Assembly: GCF_018918125.1 (NCBI RefSeq)
Contig: NZ_JAHLQA010000035.1
Location: forward strand, 114,006 to 178,005
Source: Blautia sp. MSJ-19
Lineage (GTDB): Bacteria; Bacillota; Clostridia; Lachnospirales; Lachnospiraceae
Direction of reading: 5' to 3'
DNA length: 64,000 nt
The notes under the pieces were generated by a model. The model did not search any database and was not told the DNA's origin. It saw only the letters and a program-made list of their open reading frames with translations. The position numbers were made by a program, and so were the translations under genes. Positions 18,123-27,428 of this stretch are shown piece after piece (the stretch's first letter is position 1; each line of letters opens with the position of its first letter).

Positions 18123-19568
18123 TCAGTACTCTTCATCCGAATAATCGCCGTCATACGAGCTGTCATCATAATAGTCTCCGTCATCTCCTGACGAGTCATC
18201 ATAAGACCCATCATCTGAAGATCCATCATCGTAAGACGTATCCTCATCCGAAGATCCGTCACTGTCGGAACTTCCATCGCTGATGTCACTACTATCCGTG
18301 CTTCCACTACCTGAATCAGATGAACTGCTGTCAGAAGAAGCTGCATCGGATCCGTCTGTACTGTCTGTGCTTCCATCTGTAGAAGTACTGTTTCCACTAT
18401 ATCCGGCAACCAGTCCGTTGTTGAGGGAGCTGTCCCAGAAATCAGAATAGCACGTATTCTGTAAGGTAACCCCTTTGGCTGCTGCCAGTTCGCTGACTGT
18501 CATAAGCTTGTATCCCTTTGCGACAAGCTCCGGAATCATTTGGATCGCAGCCTGTACAGAAGGTTCATGAATATCATGCATCAGGATAATGGAACCATCT
18601 GTAAGATCCCCATTCATGACCGCATCATAGTCCTTGCTGACATCCTTATAACTCCAGTCCAGAGAATCCAGTGACCATGTAAAAAATGGCTTGCCTACTG
18701 TAGAAACAATATCATCGTTCCAGTTTCCATATGGAGCCCTGGCAACACTTGCTTTCTGTCCGCATGCTGCTTCCAGTGCCGCATCTGTATCAGAGAACTG
18801 TTTCGCCACACTGTCAATATCCAGATTAAAGAGATTCGGGTGATCCCAGGAATGACTTCCGATCTCACAGCCGATATCCACCATTCTCTGTACCTCTGAC
18901 TGCCAGTTCTCTACATTCTGTCCAAGCATAAAGAACGTTGCATGTGCATTGTTTTCTTCCAGACAATCCAGAAGTGCATCCGTATATTCTCCAGGACCAT
19001 CATCAAAGGTAAATGCTATTCTGGTCTTGTGCTGACTTGGATCATAAGTACCATCATCATTGAAATAATAATCATCAAATCCAACACTGATCCATCCTGT
19101 CTGGACATAACCATTATCGCTGAAATAATATGTAGAACCGTCAATTTCCTGCATGCCGCCTGCAAAATATGTACCATCGGCATTCTGATACCATTTGCCG
19201 TTTTCGTCATCATGCCATCCTGCAGTAAGCTGTGATGCCTTTGTCAGATCGCTCTTGCCCTTCAGCGGCTGACGGATTGCTGCATTGGTACTCGTCTGCA
19301 CTTCACTCTGATCCGTTCCATCTGAATCTGTCGTTCCTGAATCTGTTGTATCTGTACCATTCGTTGTCTCAACCTCTGCCTGTACCTGTGAAGGTTTATC
19401 CACATTTTTGCCTCCGACACGATTGATCACCGGAAGGATGATCCCCCGGATCACAAAGATCACTACCAAAAGCACTGCAACGACACATGCACCCTTTTTC
19501 ATCATCTGTCGTCGTCTCAGCTGCTGCTGTTTTTTACGCATTCGTTCGCGTAGTACTCTCTTATCCAT
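18123..19568 (-). CDS. Membrane-anchored polysaccharide deacetylase with cell-wall-binding repeats
   Basis: A 481-residue surface enzyme likely to deacetylate peptidoglycan or another wall glycan. Seen in order: a strongly basic N-terminus; one membrane segment at about 27-47; a Thr/Ser/Asp linker; choline-binding-like repeats (AGWHDDENGKWYQNADG, YYFSDNGYVQTGWISV); a NodB domain with FTFDDGPGE, GSHSWDHPN, RAPYGNW and ILMHDIHE, so the catalytic Asp and metal His residues are intact; and an approximately 90-residue Ser/Asp/Gly/Tyr tail. ATG at 19568 with AGGTGG five bases upstream is preferred over an in-frame GTG three codons earlier. The acidic tail may bind calcium or keep the enzyme extended in the wall. 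Confidence 0.9.
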   Translation of the reverse strand: MDKRVLRERMRKKQQQLRRRQMMKKGACVVAVLLVVIFVIRGIILPVINRVGGKNVDKPSQVQAEVETTNGTDTTDSGTTDSDGTDQSEVQTSTNAAIRQPLKGKSDLTKASQLTAGWHDDENGKWYQNADGTYFAGGMQEIDGSTYYFSDNGYVQTGWISVGFDDYYFNDDGTYDPSQHKTRIAFTFDDGPGEYTDALLDCLEENNAHATFFMLGQNVENWQSEVQRMVDIGCEIGSHSWDHPNLFNLDIDSVAKQFSDTDAALEAACGQKASVARAPYGNWNDDIVSTVGKPFFTWSLDSLDWSYKDVSKDYDAVMNGDLTDGSIILMHDIHEPSVQAAIQMIPELVAKGYKLMTVSELAAAKGVTLQNTCYSDFWDSSLNNGLVAGYSGNSTSTDGSTDSTDGSDAASSDSSSSDSGSGSTDSSDISDGSSDSDGSSDEDTSYDDGSSDDGSYDDSSGDDGDYYDDSSYDGDYSDEEY

Positions 19569-19710
19569 TAATTCCACCTGCGTATTTCTATAACTTTTGT
19601 CTCTTACTCACTATCATAACGCATTTAATTCTTAATTACAATGACATTTCCTGAACTAAATCCGAAATAATAAGTCTGTCTGCTTACAATCATCAGAACG
19701 CATGTAGATG

Positions 19711-20811
19711 TCAGATAACCTGTTTCAATTCAAACTCCGGTGTCACCAGTACAAGATCCGCTTCTTTTCCGGTGGAGACAGAACCTGTCCGTTCATAGAT
19801 GCCTATGCTCTTTGCCGGATTTCGTGTGGCTGCAAAAATTGCCTGTTCCACCGGTACCCCAAACTCTATTGCCTTGCACATACAGTCAAAAAGATTCGTC
19901 GCAGAACCGGCCAGAGTTCCGTCTTTCAGCACTGCTTTACGGTCTTTTACCGTAACTTCCTGACCACCAAGCTCATATGTACCGTTTTCCATTCCGGTCG
20001 CGCGCATGGAATCACTGATCAGGATTACACGCTCCGGGCCAAACATCCGGAAGGTTGCCCTTACTACTGATGGATGAATATGATATCCGTCACTGATCAG
20101 CTCTACCATACAGTCAGGATCATCCATAGCAGCCCCGATCAGCCCTGGTTCTCTGTGTGCCAGTGGCTGCATGGCATTATAAAGATGCGTCACATGATGT
20201 GCCCCCAGAGACATAGCTTCTTTCGCGCAGTCATAATCTGCCGCAGTATGCCCCAGAGAAATACAGAATTCCTCATGCATTTCTCTGATAAAGTCCATAG
20301 CCCTGCTTACATTCGGTGCAAGCGTAACCAGACGGATCTTTCCTCCTGCAACCTCATTCAGCTCTTTCATGAAGTCAGCATCCGGCTCTGCAATCCATTC
20401 TTCCACATGTGCACCCTTTTTTGCAGGATCCAGAAACGGCCCTTCCATGTTGATGCCTGCCACATAGGCTCCATCTGCTGTCTGTGCTTCCTCAATGCTC
20501 CGGAAAATCTTTATCAGCCGTTCCTTTGGAAGTGTCATAGAAGTAGGACAATAGGATGTAATTCCCGAACGCCTCTCATATTTCAGGATTTCTTTTAACC
20601 CGTCCACATCTCCATCTGAAAAATCTTTTCCATATGCTCCATGACTGTGGATATCCACAAGTCCAGGCAGGATCAGAAGTCCCTCTGCATTCAGGATTTC
20701 CTCTTTTCCTGTCATCTCATTCTCAGAAACCAGCTTATGATTTTTTATATAAAGTGTCTGTTTTTTAAAAGTCCCATCTTCCTGAAAAACATTTCCGTTT
20801 TTGATTATCAT
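19711..20811 (-). CDS. nagA: N-acetylglucosamine-6-phosphate deacetylase
   Basis: A 366-residue cytoplasmic amidohydrolase converting GlcNAc-6-phosphate to glucosamine-6-phosphate in amino-sugar and wall recycling. Seen: DIHSHG with His55 and His57, INMEGPFLDP with metal ligand Glu123, SLGHTAADYD, THLYNAMQP, LISDSMRATG and the C-terminal GKEADLVLV. No nagB is next to it. Its start overlaps the stop of the upstream trigger-factor-like lipoprotein gene as ATGA (20808-20811), so the two are translationally coupled although their roles are not obviously related. Confidence 0.96.
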   Translation of the reverse strand: MIIKNGNVFQEDGTFKKQTLYIKNHKLVSENEMTGKEEILNAEGLLILPGLVDIHSHGAYGKDFSDGDVDGLKEILKYERRSGITSYCPTSMTLPKERLIKIFRSIEEAQTADGAYVAGINMEGPFLDPAKKGAHVEEWIAEPDADFMKELNEVAGGKIRLVTLAPNVSRAMDFIREMHEEFCISLGHTAADYDCAKEAMSLGAHHVTHLYNAMQPLAHREPGLIGAAMDDPDCMVELISDGYHIHPSVVRATFRMFGPERVILISDSMRATGMENGTYELGGQEVTVKDRKAVLKDGTLAGSATNLFDCMCKAIEFGVPVEQAIFAATRNPAKSIGIYERTGSVSTGKEADLVLVTPEFELKQVI

Positions 20812-22097
20812 CCTTCATTTGCCACGTCAGAGTCATCCTCTGCTGCAGCATCCTCACTTTCCTCTGTTCCGGGTTCTTCTGTTACTTCGAGTTCTTCGTC
20901 AGAATCCAGTTCCAGATCTTCTCCCGCTGCGTCTTCGTTCGCAACTTCGCCATCTGTGCCTGTTGTTTCGTTAATAGTTGCCTGATCAACAATATAGCGT
21001 TCTACCATCAGAAGTCCCAGTGATTCCTGCACTTCCTGTTCTCCATATGCCTCAATCATCTCGTCCAGACTGGTAAATCCATACTCCTGAAGCAGTTCAT
21101 CCTGGATTTTCTGTGCATCGTCACTGTCAAGACTGAGATTTTCTGCATCCATGATTCCCTGCACGATCAGATTCTGTTCTACTTTGGATTCCGCATACTG
21201 CTGGCACTGTTCATTATACTCATCCTCTGTCATTCCCTGCGCTTCCAGGAAATCTGCCAGTTCCATATCCGCCTGTTTCAGATAATCTTCTGTAAATTTT
21301 TTGTATGTTTCTGTTGCCTGTTCTACATCTTCTTTTGGATATTCTTTTATCTCCGAAGCTGCAAGTACCTCGCTCCATGCACTGCTGTAAAGATCATAAT
21401 CTGCAGATTCAGCCGCAGAATCCTCCAGTTGCTTCTTTACAGCCTCCCGATACTCATCTACGGTATTATAATCCGTATTTGCTTTGACCCAGACATCATT
21501 CAGCTCTGCCGGGCGGGTAAATTTCTGAAGTGTGATCTCAAAAACAACATCTTTTCCCGCAACGGAGCTTTCATAGTAGTCCTCCGGGAAAGTCAGATCC
21601 AACTCCTTCGTTTCTCCCTTTTTCATGCCAATGATTCCGTCTTCAAACCCATCGATCATGCCACCGTCTCCGACCACAAGATCATAATCCTCTGCAGAAC
21701 CACCATCAAATTCTTTTCCATCTATAGTTCCGGTAAAATTGATCGTTACTGTATCCCCTTCTTCTACCGTTCCATCCTTGACCTCTGTCCCCTTATCTTC
21801 AAGTTCATAATCAATCTCTGCCTGAATATCATCTTCTGTGACAGACTGTGAAACTCTGTTGAGTGTAAGACCCTTATATTTACCAATGGTAATATAATCG
21901 GAAACATCAGAAACAGAAACAAGTCTTGTTTCAGAAGAAGAGGCTTTCGTATCTTTTTTGCTGTCATCAGAAGTCTCTTTGGTTTCTTCTGTATCTTTCG
22001 CTGTCTCTGTTTTGTTATCTTCTGCTGCCTTTCCACATGCTGCTGCGGAAAATGCCATACACATTACCAGCATTACAGCAACTACTTTTTTCTTCAT
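20808..22097 (-). CDS. Exported FKBP/trigger-factor-like lipoprotein
   Basis: A 429-residue lipoprotein predicted to act as an extracytoplasmic folding factor. Seen: lipoprotein signal with SAAAC, Cys21; an acidic/Lys linker; an FKBP-type isomerase domain at roughly 110-195 (GDTVTINFTGTIDGKEFDGG, FEDGIIGMKKGETKEL, FPEDYYESSVAGKDVVFEI); a helical region at 195-375 with the look of a trigger factor C-terminal chaperone domain (YREAVKKQLED, VEQNLIVQGIMDAENL); and an acidic tail. The ribosome-binding N-terminal domain of cytoplasmic trigger factor is replaced by the lipid anchor. It lies between nagA (overlapping by four bases) and a tandem pair of NodB-like envelope proteins, so its clients may be wall enzymes; that is inference. 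Confidence 0.88.
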   Translation of the reverse strand: MKKKVVAVMLVMCMAFSAAACGKAAEDNKTETAKDTEETKETSDDSKKDTKASSSETRLVSVSDVSDYITIGKYKGLTLNRVSQSVTEDDIQAEIDYELEDKGTEVKDGTVEEGDTVTINFTGTIDGKEFDGGSAEDYDLVVGDGGMIDGFEDGIIGMKKGETKELDLTFPEDYYESSVAGKDVVFEITLQKFTRPAELNDVWVKANTDYNTVDEYREAVKKQLEDSAAESADYDLYSSAWSEVLAASEIKEYPKEDVEQATETYKKFTEDYLKQADMELADFLEAQGMTEDEYNEQCQQYAESKVEQNLIVQGIMDAENLSLDSDDAQKIQDELLQEYGFTSLDEMIEAYGEQEVQESLGLLMVERYIVDQATINETTGTDGEVANEDAAGEDLELDSDEELEVTEEPGTEESEDAAAEDDSDVANEG

Positions 22098-22138
22098 AAT
22101 AATAAACTCCTTTCGAATCTGTGAGCTGTACCCATCTG

Positions 22139-23473
22139 TTACATAGGTGGTACCGGTGTCGGTCTGGAGGAATCCCAGACTTCAGATACATCAAAAAGAT
22201 CACTCAGCATTTCCGGATTGTAATACATACGGTATCCATCCAGATTTCTTCTTCCCTGGCGGAAATACTGATCCGTGATCTGCACAAAATACTGACTGGA
22301 ATCTACATTGCAGAAATAATCATATCCTGCTTTCTTATAGTACTCAAATTTAGGATTATCAGACGAATATCCTTCCCAGTCTCCAATATCTGCACCAAAT
22401 GCAAAAATGATCATATCAGTGTCTCCAAGAATCGGAGCCACATAAGATTTCCATTTCTTATCATCTGTCTGAAGATCTTCGGCTGAACGCTCTGTCGCAT
22501 TCATATGACCCCAGGTATGACTGGCAAACTCCCAGCCCTCTGCCTTCATGGCATCTGCCACTTTCGTTGCATCTTTTACATCCTGATCATAATCAAAATC
22601 CGGATTATCTTCGAGGAACTTCTTCTGATCATCCTGAAGGTCCTCTTTTGTTTTGTAGGCTATATCTGTTCTGTATCCTAATACTCCATTATATCCGGTC
22701 ATTGCAAGGATTCCCTTACGACCATGATAAGAAAAATCCGGATGCTCTTTGATAAAAGAATCCAGAAGCGGCACCAGATCATAATCCCCGACCGATACAC
22801 TTCCGTCAGCTTCGACATATTCCGTCTTTACATCCCCGTTTTCATCGAGCACCAGTTTGGATGCACATCCATCACCATCCATATAATGATAATAACTGAC
22901 ATCATCCTGTGACAGTACAAAAGGAATCTTGCCTTCCGGCACCATGATCTTACCACGGCTCATTGTTCCATCTTTGTTGACTGTTGCCATATCGTGCGGA
23001 CTTACCAGCACATATCCTTTATCATACATAATCTGGATGATCTTATTGAATTCACTGACCGTCGTCATAACCTGATTATAATTTCCGGACTTTGCATCTC
23101 CGTCAAAAGCTCTGGAAGTATCCTCGATCAGTGTATGAAAAAACACATGTGTGATCTGTTCCAGAGGATACTCTACCAGCGATTTCTTCGCAATCTGACA
23201 TTTCGCAGCAAGATCCATATAGTCTTTGTTCTTTGTAAAATCATCCTGATTCTTCAGTAATTTGATTGCCTCATCATAATTATACTGCTGGTACATGATC
23301 GTTGCCTGGGTAAGCACATCATCTTCTTCTGTATCCTTCGCATTTTTTGTATCTGCTGATACAGTCTGCACCAGTTTTTCTTTTATCACACCCGTGTCAG
23401 GCAGATAACTGCTTCCCACAGTCAGAACTGCTGCCGTGAACACGGCTGTAAGTATCATTGTTCGTTTTTTCAT
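22139..23473 (-). CDS. Exported NodB-like (polysaccharide deacetylase superfamily) protein
   Basis: A 444-residue exported protein with an N-terminal signal/anchor segment (MILTAVFTAAVLTVGSSYL), a short helical repeat-like region (MYQQYNYDEAIKLLKNQDDF) and a large domain with degenerate NodB features: FVLSQDDVSYYHYMDGDG, FASHTWGHMN, IFAFGADIGDW. The C-terminus ends Pro-rich (SRPTPVPPM). It is a tandem paralog of the next gene upstream, 23 bases away, sharing long stretches such as QGRRNLDGYRMYYNPE. The usual TFDDG motif is replaced by LSQDDV, so substrate or activity may differ from typical deacetylases. Role in the envelope is inferred from export and neighbours. Confidence 0.75.
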   Translation of the reverse strand: MKKRTMILTAVFTAAVLTVGSSYLPDTGVIKEKLVQTVSADTKNAKDTEEDDVLTQATIMYQQYNYDEAIKLLKNQDDFTKNKDYMDLAAKCQIAKKSLVEYPLEQITHVFFHTLIEDTSRAFDGDAKSGNYNQVMTTVSEFNKIIQIMYDKGYVLVSPHDMATVNKDGTMSRGKIMVPEGKIPFVLSQDDVSYYHYMDGDGCASKLVLDENGDVKTEYVEADGSVSVGDYDLVPLLDSFIKEHPDFSYHGRKGILAMTGYNGVLGYRTDIAYKTKEDLQDDQKKFLEDNPDFDYDQDVKDATKVADAMKAEGWEFASHTWGHMNATERSAEDLQTDDKKWKSYVAPILGDTDMIIFAFGADIGDWEGYSSDNPKFEYYKKAGYDYFCNVDSSQYFVQITDQYFRQGRRNLDGYRMYYNPEMLSDLFDVSEVWDSSRPTPVPPM

Positions 23474-23496
23474 ATTTTATTCCCCTCTTGAATCAT

Positions 23497-25047
23497 TCAG
23501 CTCATCGGCGGTACCGGTGTCGGTCTGGCCGGATCAAATACGCTCTTCGCGTCAAACAGATCCTCCAGAAGCTCCGGATTATAGTACATACGGTATCCGT
23601 CTAAATTTCTTCTCCCCTGACGGAAATACCGGTCTCTGATCTGCACATAATATTTGCTGGAATCCACATTGCAGAAATAATTGTATCCAACACTCTTCAG
23701 ATATTCAAATTTATCTCCCGAATAATCTTCTGCTCCACAAAGGTCGGTTCCAAATGCAAAAATAATAATATCTGTGCCGCCAATCAGCGGATCAACATTG
23801 TCTTTAAATTTCTGGGTATCAGCCTGCAATGTCTCCAGTGAAATCTGTCCCACATTCTGATGTCCCCAGGTATGGCTTGCAAACAACCAGCCATCCTCTT
23901 TCATTGCTTCGGCCACTTTCTTTGCACCTTCCCGCTCTTTTTCAAGGCTGAAATCCGGATGTGCATTAAGCCATTCTACTTTATTTGCGTCCAGATCTGC
24001 CGGACGTGTCTCATAACTCTGGTCAGTCCTGTAACCAAGAATTCCATTGTATCCAGTCAGTGCTACGATTCCTTTTGCTCCTCTGTATGAAAAATCAGGA
24101 TGTTCCTCTACAAATCGGTCGATCAACGGAACCATATCATAATCTCCTACAGACACACTTCCATCATCCTCGACGTATTCATTTTTTATCTTACCATCCT
24201 CATCAACAACCAGCTTGGTCGCAAATCCATCGCCATCCATATAATGATAATAGCAGACATCATCCTGTGACAGTACAAAAGGAATCTTGCCCGGTGGAAG
24301 AAGGATTTCCCCCGGTGTCATGGTTCCGTCATCATTCACGGTTGCCATATCATAAATGCTTACCATGACATAGCCTTTTTCATACATAGTCTCCGTGATC
24401 TTGTTAAACTCATCAATCGTTGTCATGACCTGATTATAGTCAGCCTCTTTATAATCTCCGTCAAAGGCCTTGGAAGTATCTTTGATCAGCGTATGATAAA
24501 AAACATGTGTAACTTCTTCCAGCGGCCAGGACTGGCAGGAATCACGTTCTTTCTCATACTCTTTTACTGCGCTCTGCATATCTGCATTCTCACTGAATCC
24601 GCTCTGCTTCTTAAGCAGTTCAATAGCATTATCATAATCATACTGCGCTGCCAGAAGAGAAGCCTGCGCAAGAACATCCTTCTGTGAATCAGACGGGCTT
24701 GCACTGTTGTCTGCATTTTGCGTATTTTCGCCATTCTGTGCATTTTCCTGGGAAGCTTTTTCACTTCCCTTGTTGACTGCTCCGGAATTCTTCTGCCCGC
24801 TGCTGTTTCCCAAATGACGAACGATTCCATTGACTGCGCCGACTGCCACAACAACTGTAATAACTGCAGTCATTCCAAGAATCATCATCTTTCTCCGGCG
24901 TTCTCTTTTGCGTCTCGCAATCCTTCTCCGGCGACGACGTTCCCGACGCTCCTGAAATTCCCGTTCCTCGGCTTCTGTTCTTTCTATTTCATCCCCATAC
25001 ATTCGTTTATTCTCTGCTTCTTTTGTTCTGTTGTTTTTCCCTTCCAT
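23497..25047 (-). CDS. Membrane-anchored NodB-like protein, paralog of the neighbour
   Basis: A 516-residue protein. The first 50 residues are extremely rich in Arg, Glu and Lys (RRERRRRRRIARRKRERRR), followed by one membrane segment, a Ser/Asn/Gln linker and a domain nearly parallel to the downstream paralog: AAQYDYDNAIELLKKQSGF, FVLSQDDVCYYHYMDGDG, FASHTWGHQN, IFAFGTDLCG, QGRRNLDGYRMYYNPE and a TPVPPM end. The start at 25047 is chosen because GGAG lies seven bases upstream; the reading frame extends 40 codons further but without a good start site. The type II topology places the domain outside the membrane. Compared with the paralog the basic cytoplasmic head is the main difference. Confidence 0.75.
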   Translation of the reverse strand: MEGKNNRTKEAENKRMYGDEIERTEAEEREFQERRERRRRRRIARRKRERRRKMMILGMTAVITVVVAVGAVNGIVRHLGNSSGQKNSGAVNKGSEKASQENAQNGENTQNADNSASPSDSQKDVLAQASLLAAQYDYDNAIELLKKQSGFSENADMQSAVKEYEKERDSCQSWPLEEVTHVFYHTLIKDTSKAFDGDYKEADYNQVMTTIDEFNKITETMYEKGYVMVSIYDMATVNDDGTMTPGEILLPPGKIPFVLSQDDVCYYHYMDGDGFATKLVVDEDGKIKNEYVEDDGSVSVGDYDMVPLIDRFVEEHPDFSYRGAKGIVALTGYNGILGYRTDQSYETRPADLDANKVEWLNAHPDFSLEKEREGAKKVAEAMKEDGWLFASHTWGHQNVGQISLETLQADTQKFKDNVDPLIGGTDIIIFAFGTDLCGAEDYSGDKFEYLKSVGYNYFCNVDSSKYYVQIRDRYFRQGRRNLDGYRMYYNPELLEDLFDAKSVFDPARPTPVPPMS

Positions 25048-25282
25048 ACTAACTCTCCATGTATCTTTTTCTGTAATTCTTAGTGTACCCACGGACATTC
25101 TTATTTTATTACATCTTTTGTACAAAAACCTCTCTCTATTATACCGATTTCCTTTAATCTTTGCCACTGCTTTTCCTGTTCTTTAGTGATTTTTCCTGAA
25201 TTTGTTTGCCTTTTGTAATAAATGATGTTAGAATATATTTCGCATAACAATATTTGTAAATTACATATTGAGGAGGGTATCT

Positions 25283-25726
25283 ATGAGTACACTTACCATC
25301 GTCCTTCTTGTGATTCTGGTCATTCTGATCGGTGCCCTGATCGCTCTTTATTTCTTTGGAAAAAAGGCTCAGAAAAAGCAAGAAGAACAGCAGGCCCAGA
25401 TTGAAGCAGCTAAACAGACAGTTTCCATGCTGATCATTGATAAGAAACGGCTTCCGTTAAAAGAATCCGGTCTTCCACAGATGGTGATCGACCAGGCTCC
25501 AAAGCTTATGCGTCGTTCCAAACTGCCAATCGTTAAAGCAAAGGTCGGACCAAAGATTTCCATTCTGATCGCAGACGAAAAAGTCTTTGATCTGATTCCT
25601 GTCAAAAAAGAAGTAAAAGCCGAAGTCAGCGGTTTATACATCGTTGGTGTAAAAGGTATCCGTGGTTCCCTTGAAACACCGGCACCTAAGAAAAAAGGCT
25701 TCTTCAAAAGATTACGCAACAAATAA
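25283..25726 (+). CDS. Small single-pass membrane protein of unknown function
   Basis: A 147-residue protein with an N-terminal membrane helix (LTIVLLVILVILIGALIALYFF), a charged coiled-coil-like stretch rich in Lys, Glu and Gln, and a soluble beta-rich part (VDQAPKLMRRSKLPIVKAKVGPK) ending in a basic tail KKKGFFKRLRNK. I recognise this only as a conserved Clostridia membrane protein without an assigned function. ATG at 25283 follows a good GAGGAGGG; an upstream TTG would overlap that site. It is monocistronic, divergent from the NodB-like pair and closed by a strong terminator. Confidence 0.7.
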   Translation: MSTLTIVLLVILVILIGALIALYFFGKKAQKKQEEQQAQIEAAKQTVSMLIIDKKRLPLKESGLPQMVIDQAPKLMRRSKLPIVKAKVGPKISILIADEKVFDLIPVKKEVKAEVSGLYIVGVKGIRGSLETPAPKKKGFFKRLRNK

Positions 25727-25739
25727 TATCGCAATGCAG

Positions 25740-25778
25740 AAATGCCCGGAAGGTTTGATCTCCTTCCGGGCATTTTTT
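25740..25778. terminator. Bidirectional intrinsic terminator
   Basis: A perfect 13-14 bp stem (AAATGCCCGGAAGG with CCTTCCGGGCATTT) and an eight-base loop followed by six T. It separates the convergent 147-residue gene and the DUF1934 gene. Confidence 0.92.
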
Positions 25779-25792
25779 CAGATCTGTTTTAT

Positions 25793-26239
25793 TTATAAAA
25801 TAAAATCTTCAGAATCTCTGGACTGCGCCTGCACGGTAAGATAACAGTCAGCCACATGTTCCTCATTCATATCCAGGGCATAATCTACTTTTAACCGGAT
25901 ATTATCATCCTCTTCCTCGAGTTCCAGACCGGTCGCTGCGATACCCATCTGAAGTGTTCCGAACGGTGTGGAATAAAAAGTCATATTTTTCTTTCCCTGT
26001 TCAAAAACCATATGTACATTTACCTGCCCCTGTTTCCGGACTTCTACACCCTGTGCGGACATCTTGATATAATTAACCGTGGGTACTGCCGTGTCATCCA
26101 TCATTTCTTCATAACGGAGATAATGGCTCCCATTTCGAAAATAATATTGTCCAGGAACAACAATCTCAATCGGTTCCTGCTCTTCCTCCGGGTCCATCAT
26201 CTGAAGTCCCCGTACATGTATCAGCACATCTTTTTTCAT
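25793..26239 (-). CDS. DUF1934 (YwiB-like) protein
   Basis: A 148-residue lipocalin-like beta-barrel family protein (DUF1934, B. subtilis YwiB) of unknown function. Seen: KDVLIHVRGLQ at the start, GQYYFRNGSHYLRYEE, QVNVHMVFEQGKKNMTFYSTPFG and the C-terminal YALDMNEEHVADCYLTVQ. It starts nine bases after the murI stop, so the two are one operon, an arrangement known in other Clostridia. Confidence 0.88.
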   Translation of the reverse strand: MKKDVLIHVRGLQMMDPEEEQEPIEIVVPGQYYFRNGSHYLRYEEMMDDTAVPTVNYIKMSAQGVEVRKQGQVNVHMVFEQGKKNMTFYSTPFGTLQMGIAATGLELEEEDDNIRLKVDYALDMNEEHVADCYLTVQAQSRDSEDFIL

Positions 26240-26248
26240 CTGTTTCTC

Positions 26249-27070
26249 CTAATATTTTTCAATATCAATCTTCTTTGTCATCTCCACATCATACGGAAGA
26301 ATCGAATTTGCAAATTCTTTAAATTCATCTGCCAGATCACTGACATAAAAACGATAAGGAAATTCTTCCTGCTGTTTGCCGGTACTGAGCATATCTGTCT
26401 GTTCAAGCAGATTTTTCAGCTCAAGTGCCGTCTCATATGCCGGATTTACCAGACGAACCTTTTCTCCCATAACTTCCCTGATCGTGGAACGAATCAGTGG
26501 ATAATGCGTACATCCAAGAATCAGCGTATCCACTTCTTTGTCTTTCATTTCCTGCAGATATCTGTTTGCAACTTCCAGCGTTACCGGATCGTGAAGCCAT
26601 CCTTCCTCTACAAGAGGAACAAACAACGGACATGCCTTGCCGATCACTGTGATTTCCGGATCAAGTTTCTTGAGGTATGTTTCATGGATTCCACTTCCTA
26701 CCGTACCAAGAGTACCAATCACACCAACCCGCTTATTTACTGTTTCCTGTGCGGCAACTTTGGCCCCTGCTCCGATCACACCCAGAACAGGAATATCCAG
26801 ATCATCCTTCACCGCATCCAGTGCAAACGCACTTGCTGTATTGCAGGCGATCACGATCGCCTTGACATTCTGGTTCCTCAGAAAATGAATGATCTGTCTG
26901 GAGTAGCGGATTACCGTATCTCTGGATTTGCTTCCATAAGGCACTCTGGCAGTATCACCAAAATAAACGATCTTTTCCGAAGGAAGATTTCTCATGATCT
27001 CACGGGCAACCGTCAGACCTCCTACTCCGGAATCAAACACACCAATAGGTGCATCTCTATCTATCTTCAT
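26249..27070 (-). CDS. murI: Glutamate racemase
   Basis: A 273-residue cytoplasmic enzyme making D-glutamate for peptidoglycan. Seen: IGVFDSGVGGLTVAREI, YFGDTARVPYGSKS, the two catalytic cysteines Cys76 (IACNTAS) and Cys187 (LGCTHYPL). Length is normal. It precedes the DUF1934 gene by nine bases. Confidence 0.98.
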   Translation of the reverse strand: MKIDRDAPIGVFDSGVGGLTVAREIMRNLPSEKIVYFGDTARVPYGSKSRDTVIRYSRQIIHFLRNQNVKAIVIACNTASAFALDAVKDDLDIPVLGVIGAGAKVAAQETVNKRVGVIGTLGTVGSGIHETYLKKLDPEITVIGKACPLFVPLVEEGWLHDPVTLEVANRYLQEMKDKEVDTLILGCTHYPLIRSTIREVMGEKVRLVNPAYETALELKNLLEQTDMLSTGKQQEEFPYRFYVSDLADEFKEFANSILPYDVEMTKKIDIEKY

Positions 27071-27136
27071 ATATAACTCTCCAGTTCTGTGTTATGTATC
27101 CGGAAAAGCACCGCCTTTCCAGACTTATCTAACATC

Positions 27137-27394
27137 TTACCACCTCTCAAAGGCTTTCGCAAGCCAGAAGGAGATCTTTGGTTTTTGAACTGTCTGATTT
27201 TTTTCGACTCCGAAATCATCTCCTGTTTCTACTTTTTCAGAAAAACAAAATTCCGGATAAATACTGCCCCACCATGCCAGCACGTTTCCCTGTCCCGTTC
27301 CCGTCGGATATCCGATCAGCAAAGTTCCTGCCACCATCCCCATCAGTACAGACAGAAAAAATCTGTGTTCTGCCTTTTTTAATCGTTTCATCAT
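27137..27394 (-). CDS. Small membrane protein at the end of the gerA-type operon
   Basis: An 85-residue protein with a basic start, one hydrophobic segment (FFLSVLMGMVAGTLLIGY) and a soluble tail ending LAKAFERW. GGAGG lies about nine bases before the ATG. It begins 34 bases after the GerAB-GerAC fusion gene and is probably co-transcribed with it. I do not recognise the family. It may be a spore-membrane accessory comparable in position to small GerD- or GerW-like additions, but nothing in the sequence shows this. Confidence 0.55.
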   Translation of the reverse strand: MMKRLKKAEHRFFLSVLMGMVAGTLLIGYPTGTGQGNVLAWWGSIYPEFCFSEKVETGDDFGVEKNQTVQKPKISFWLAKAFERW

Positions 27395-27428
27395 ATCATT
27401 TCGCCTCCTGTGTTCCAGTACCGGTCAG

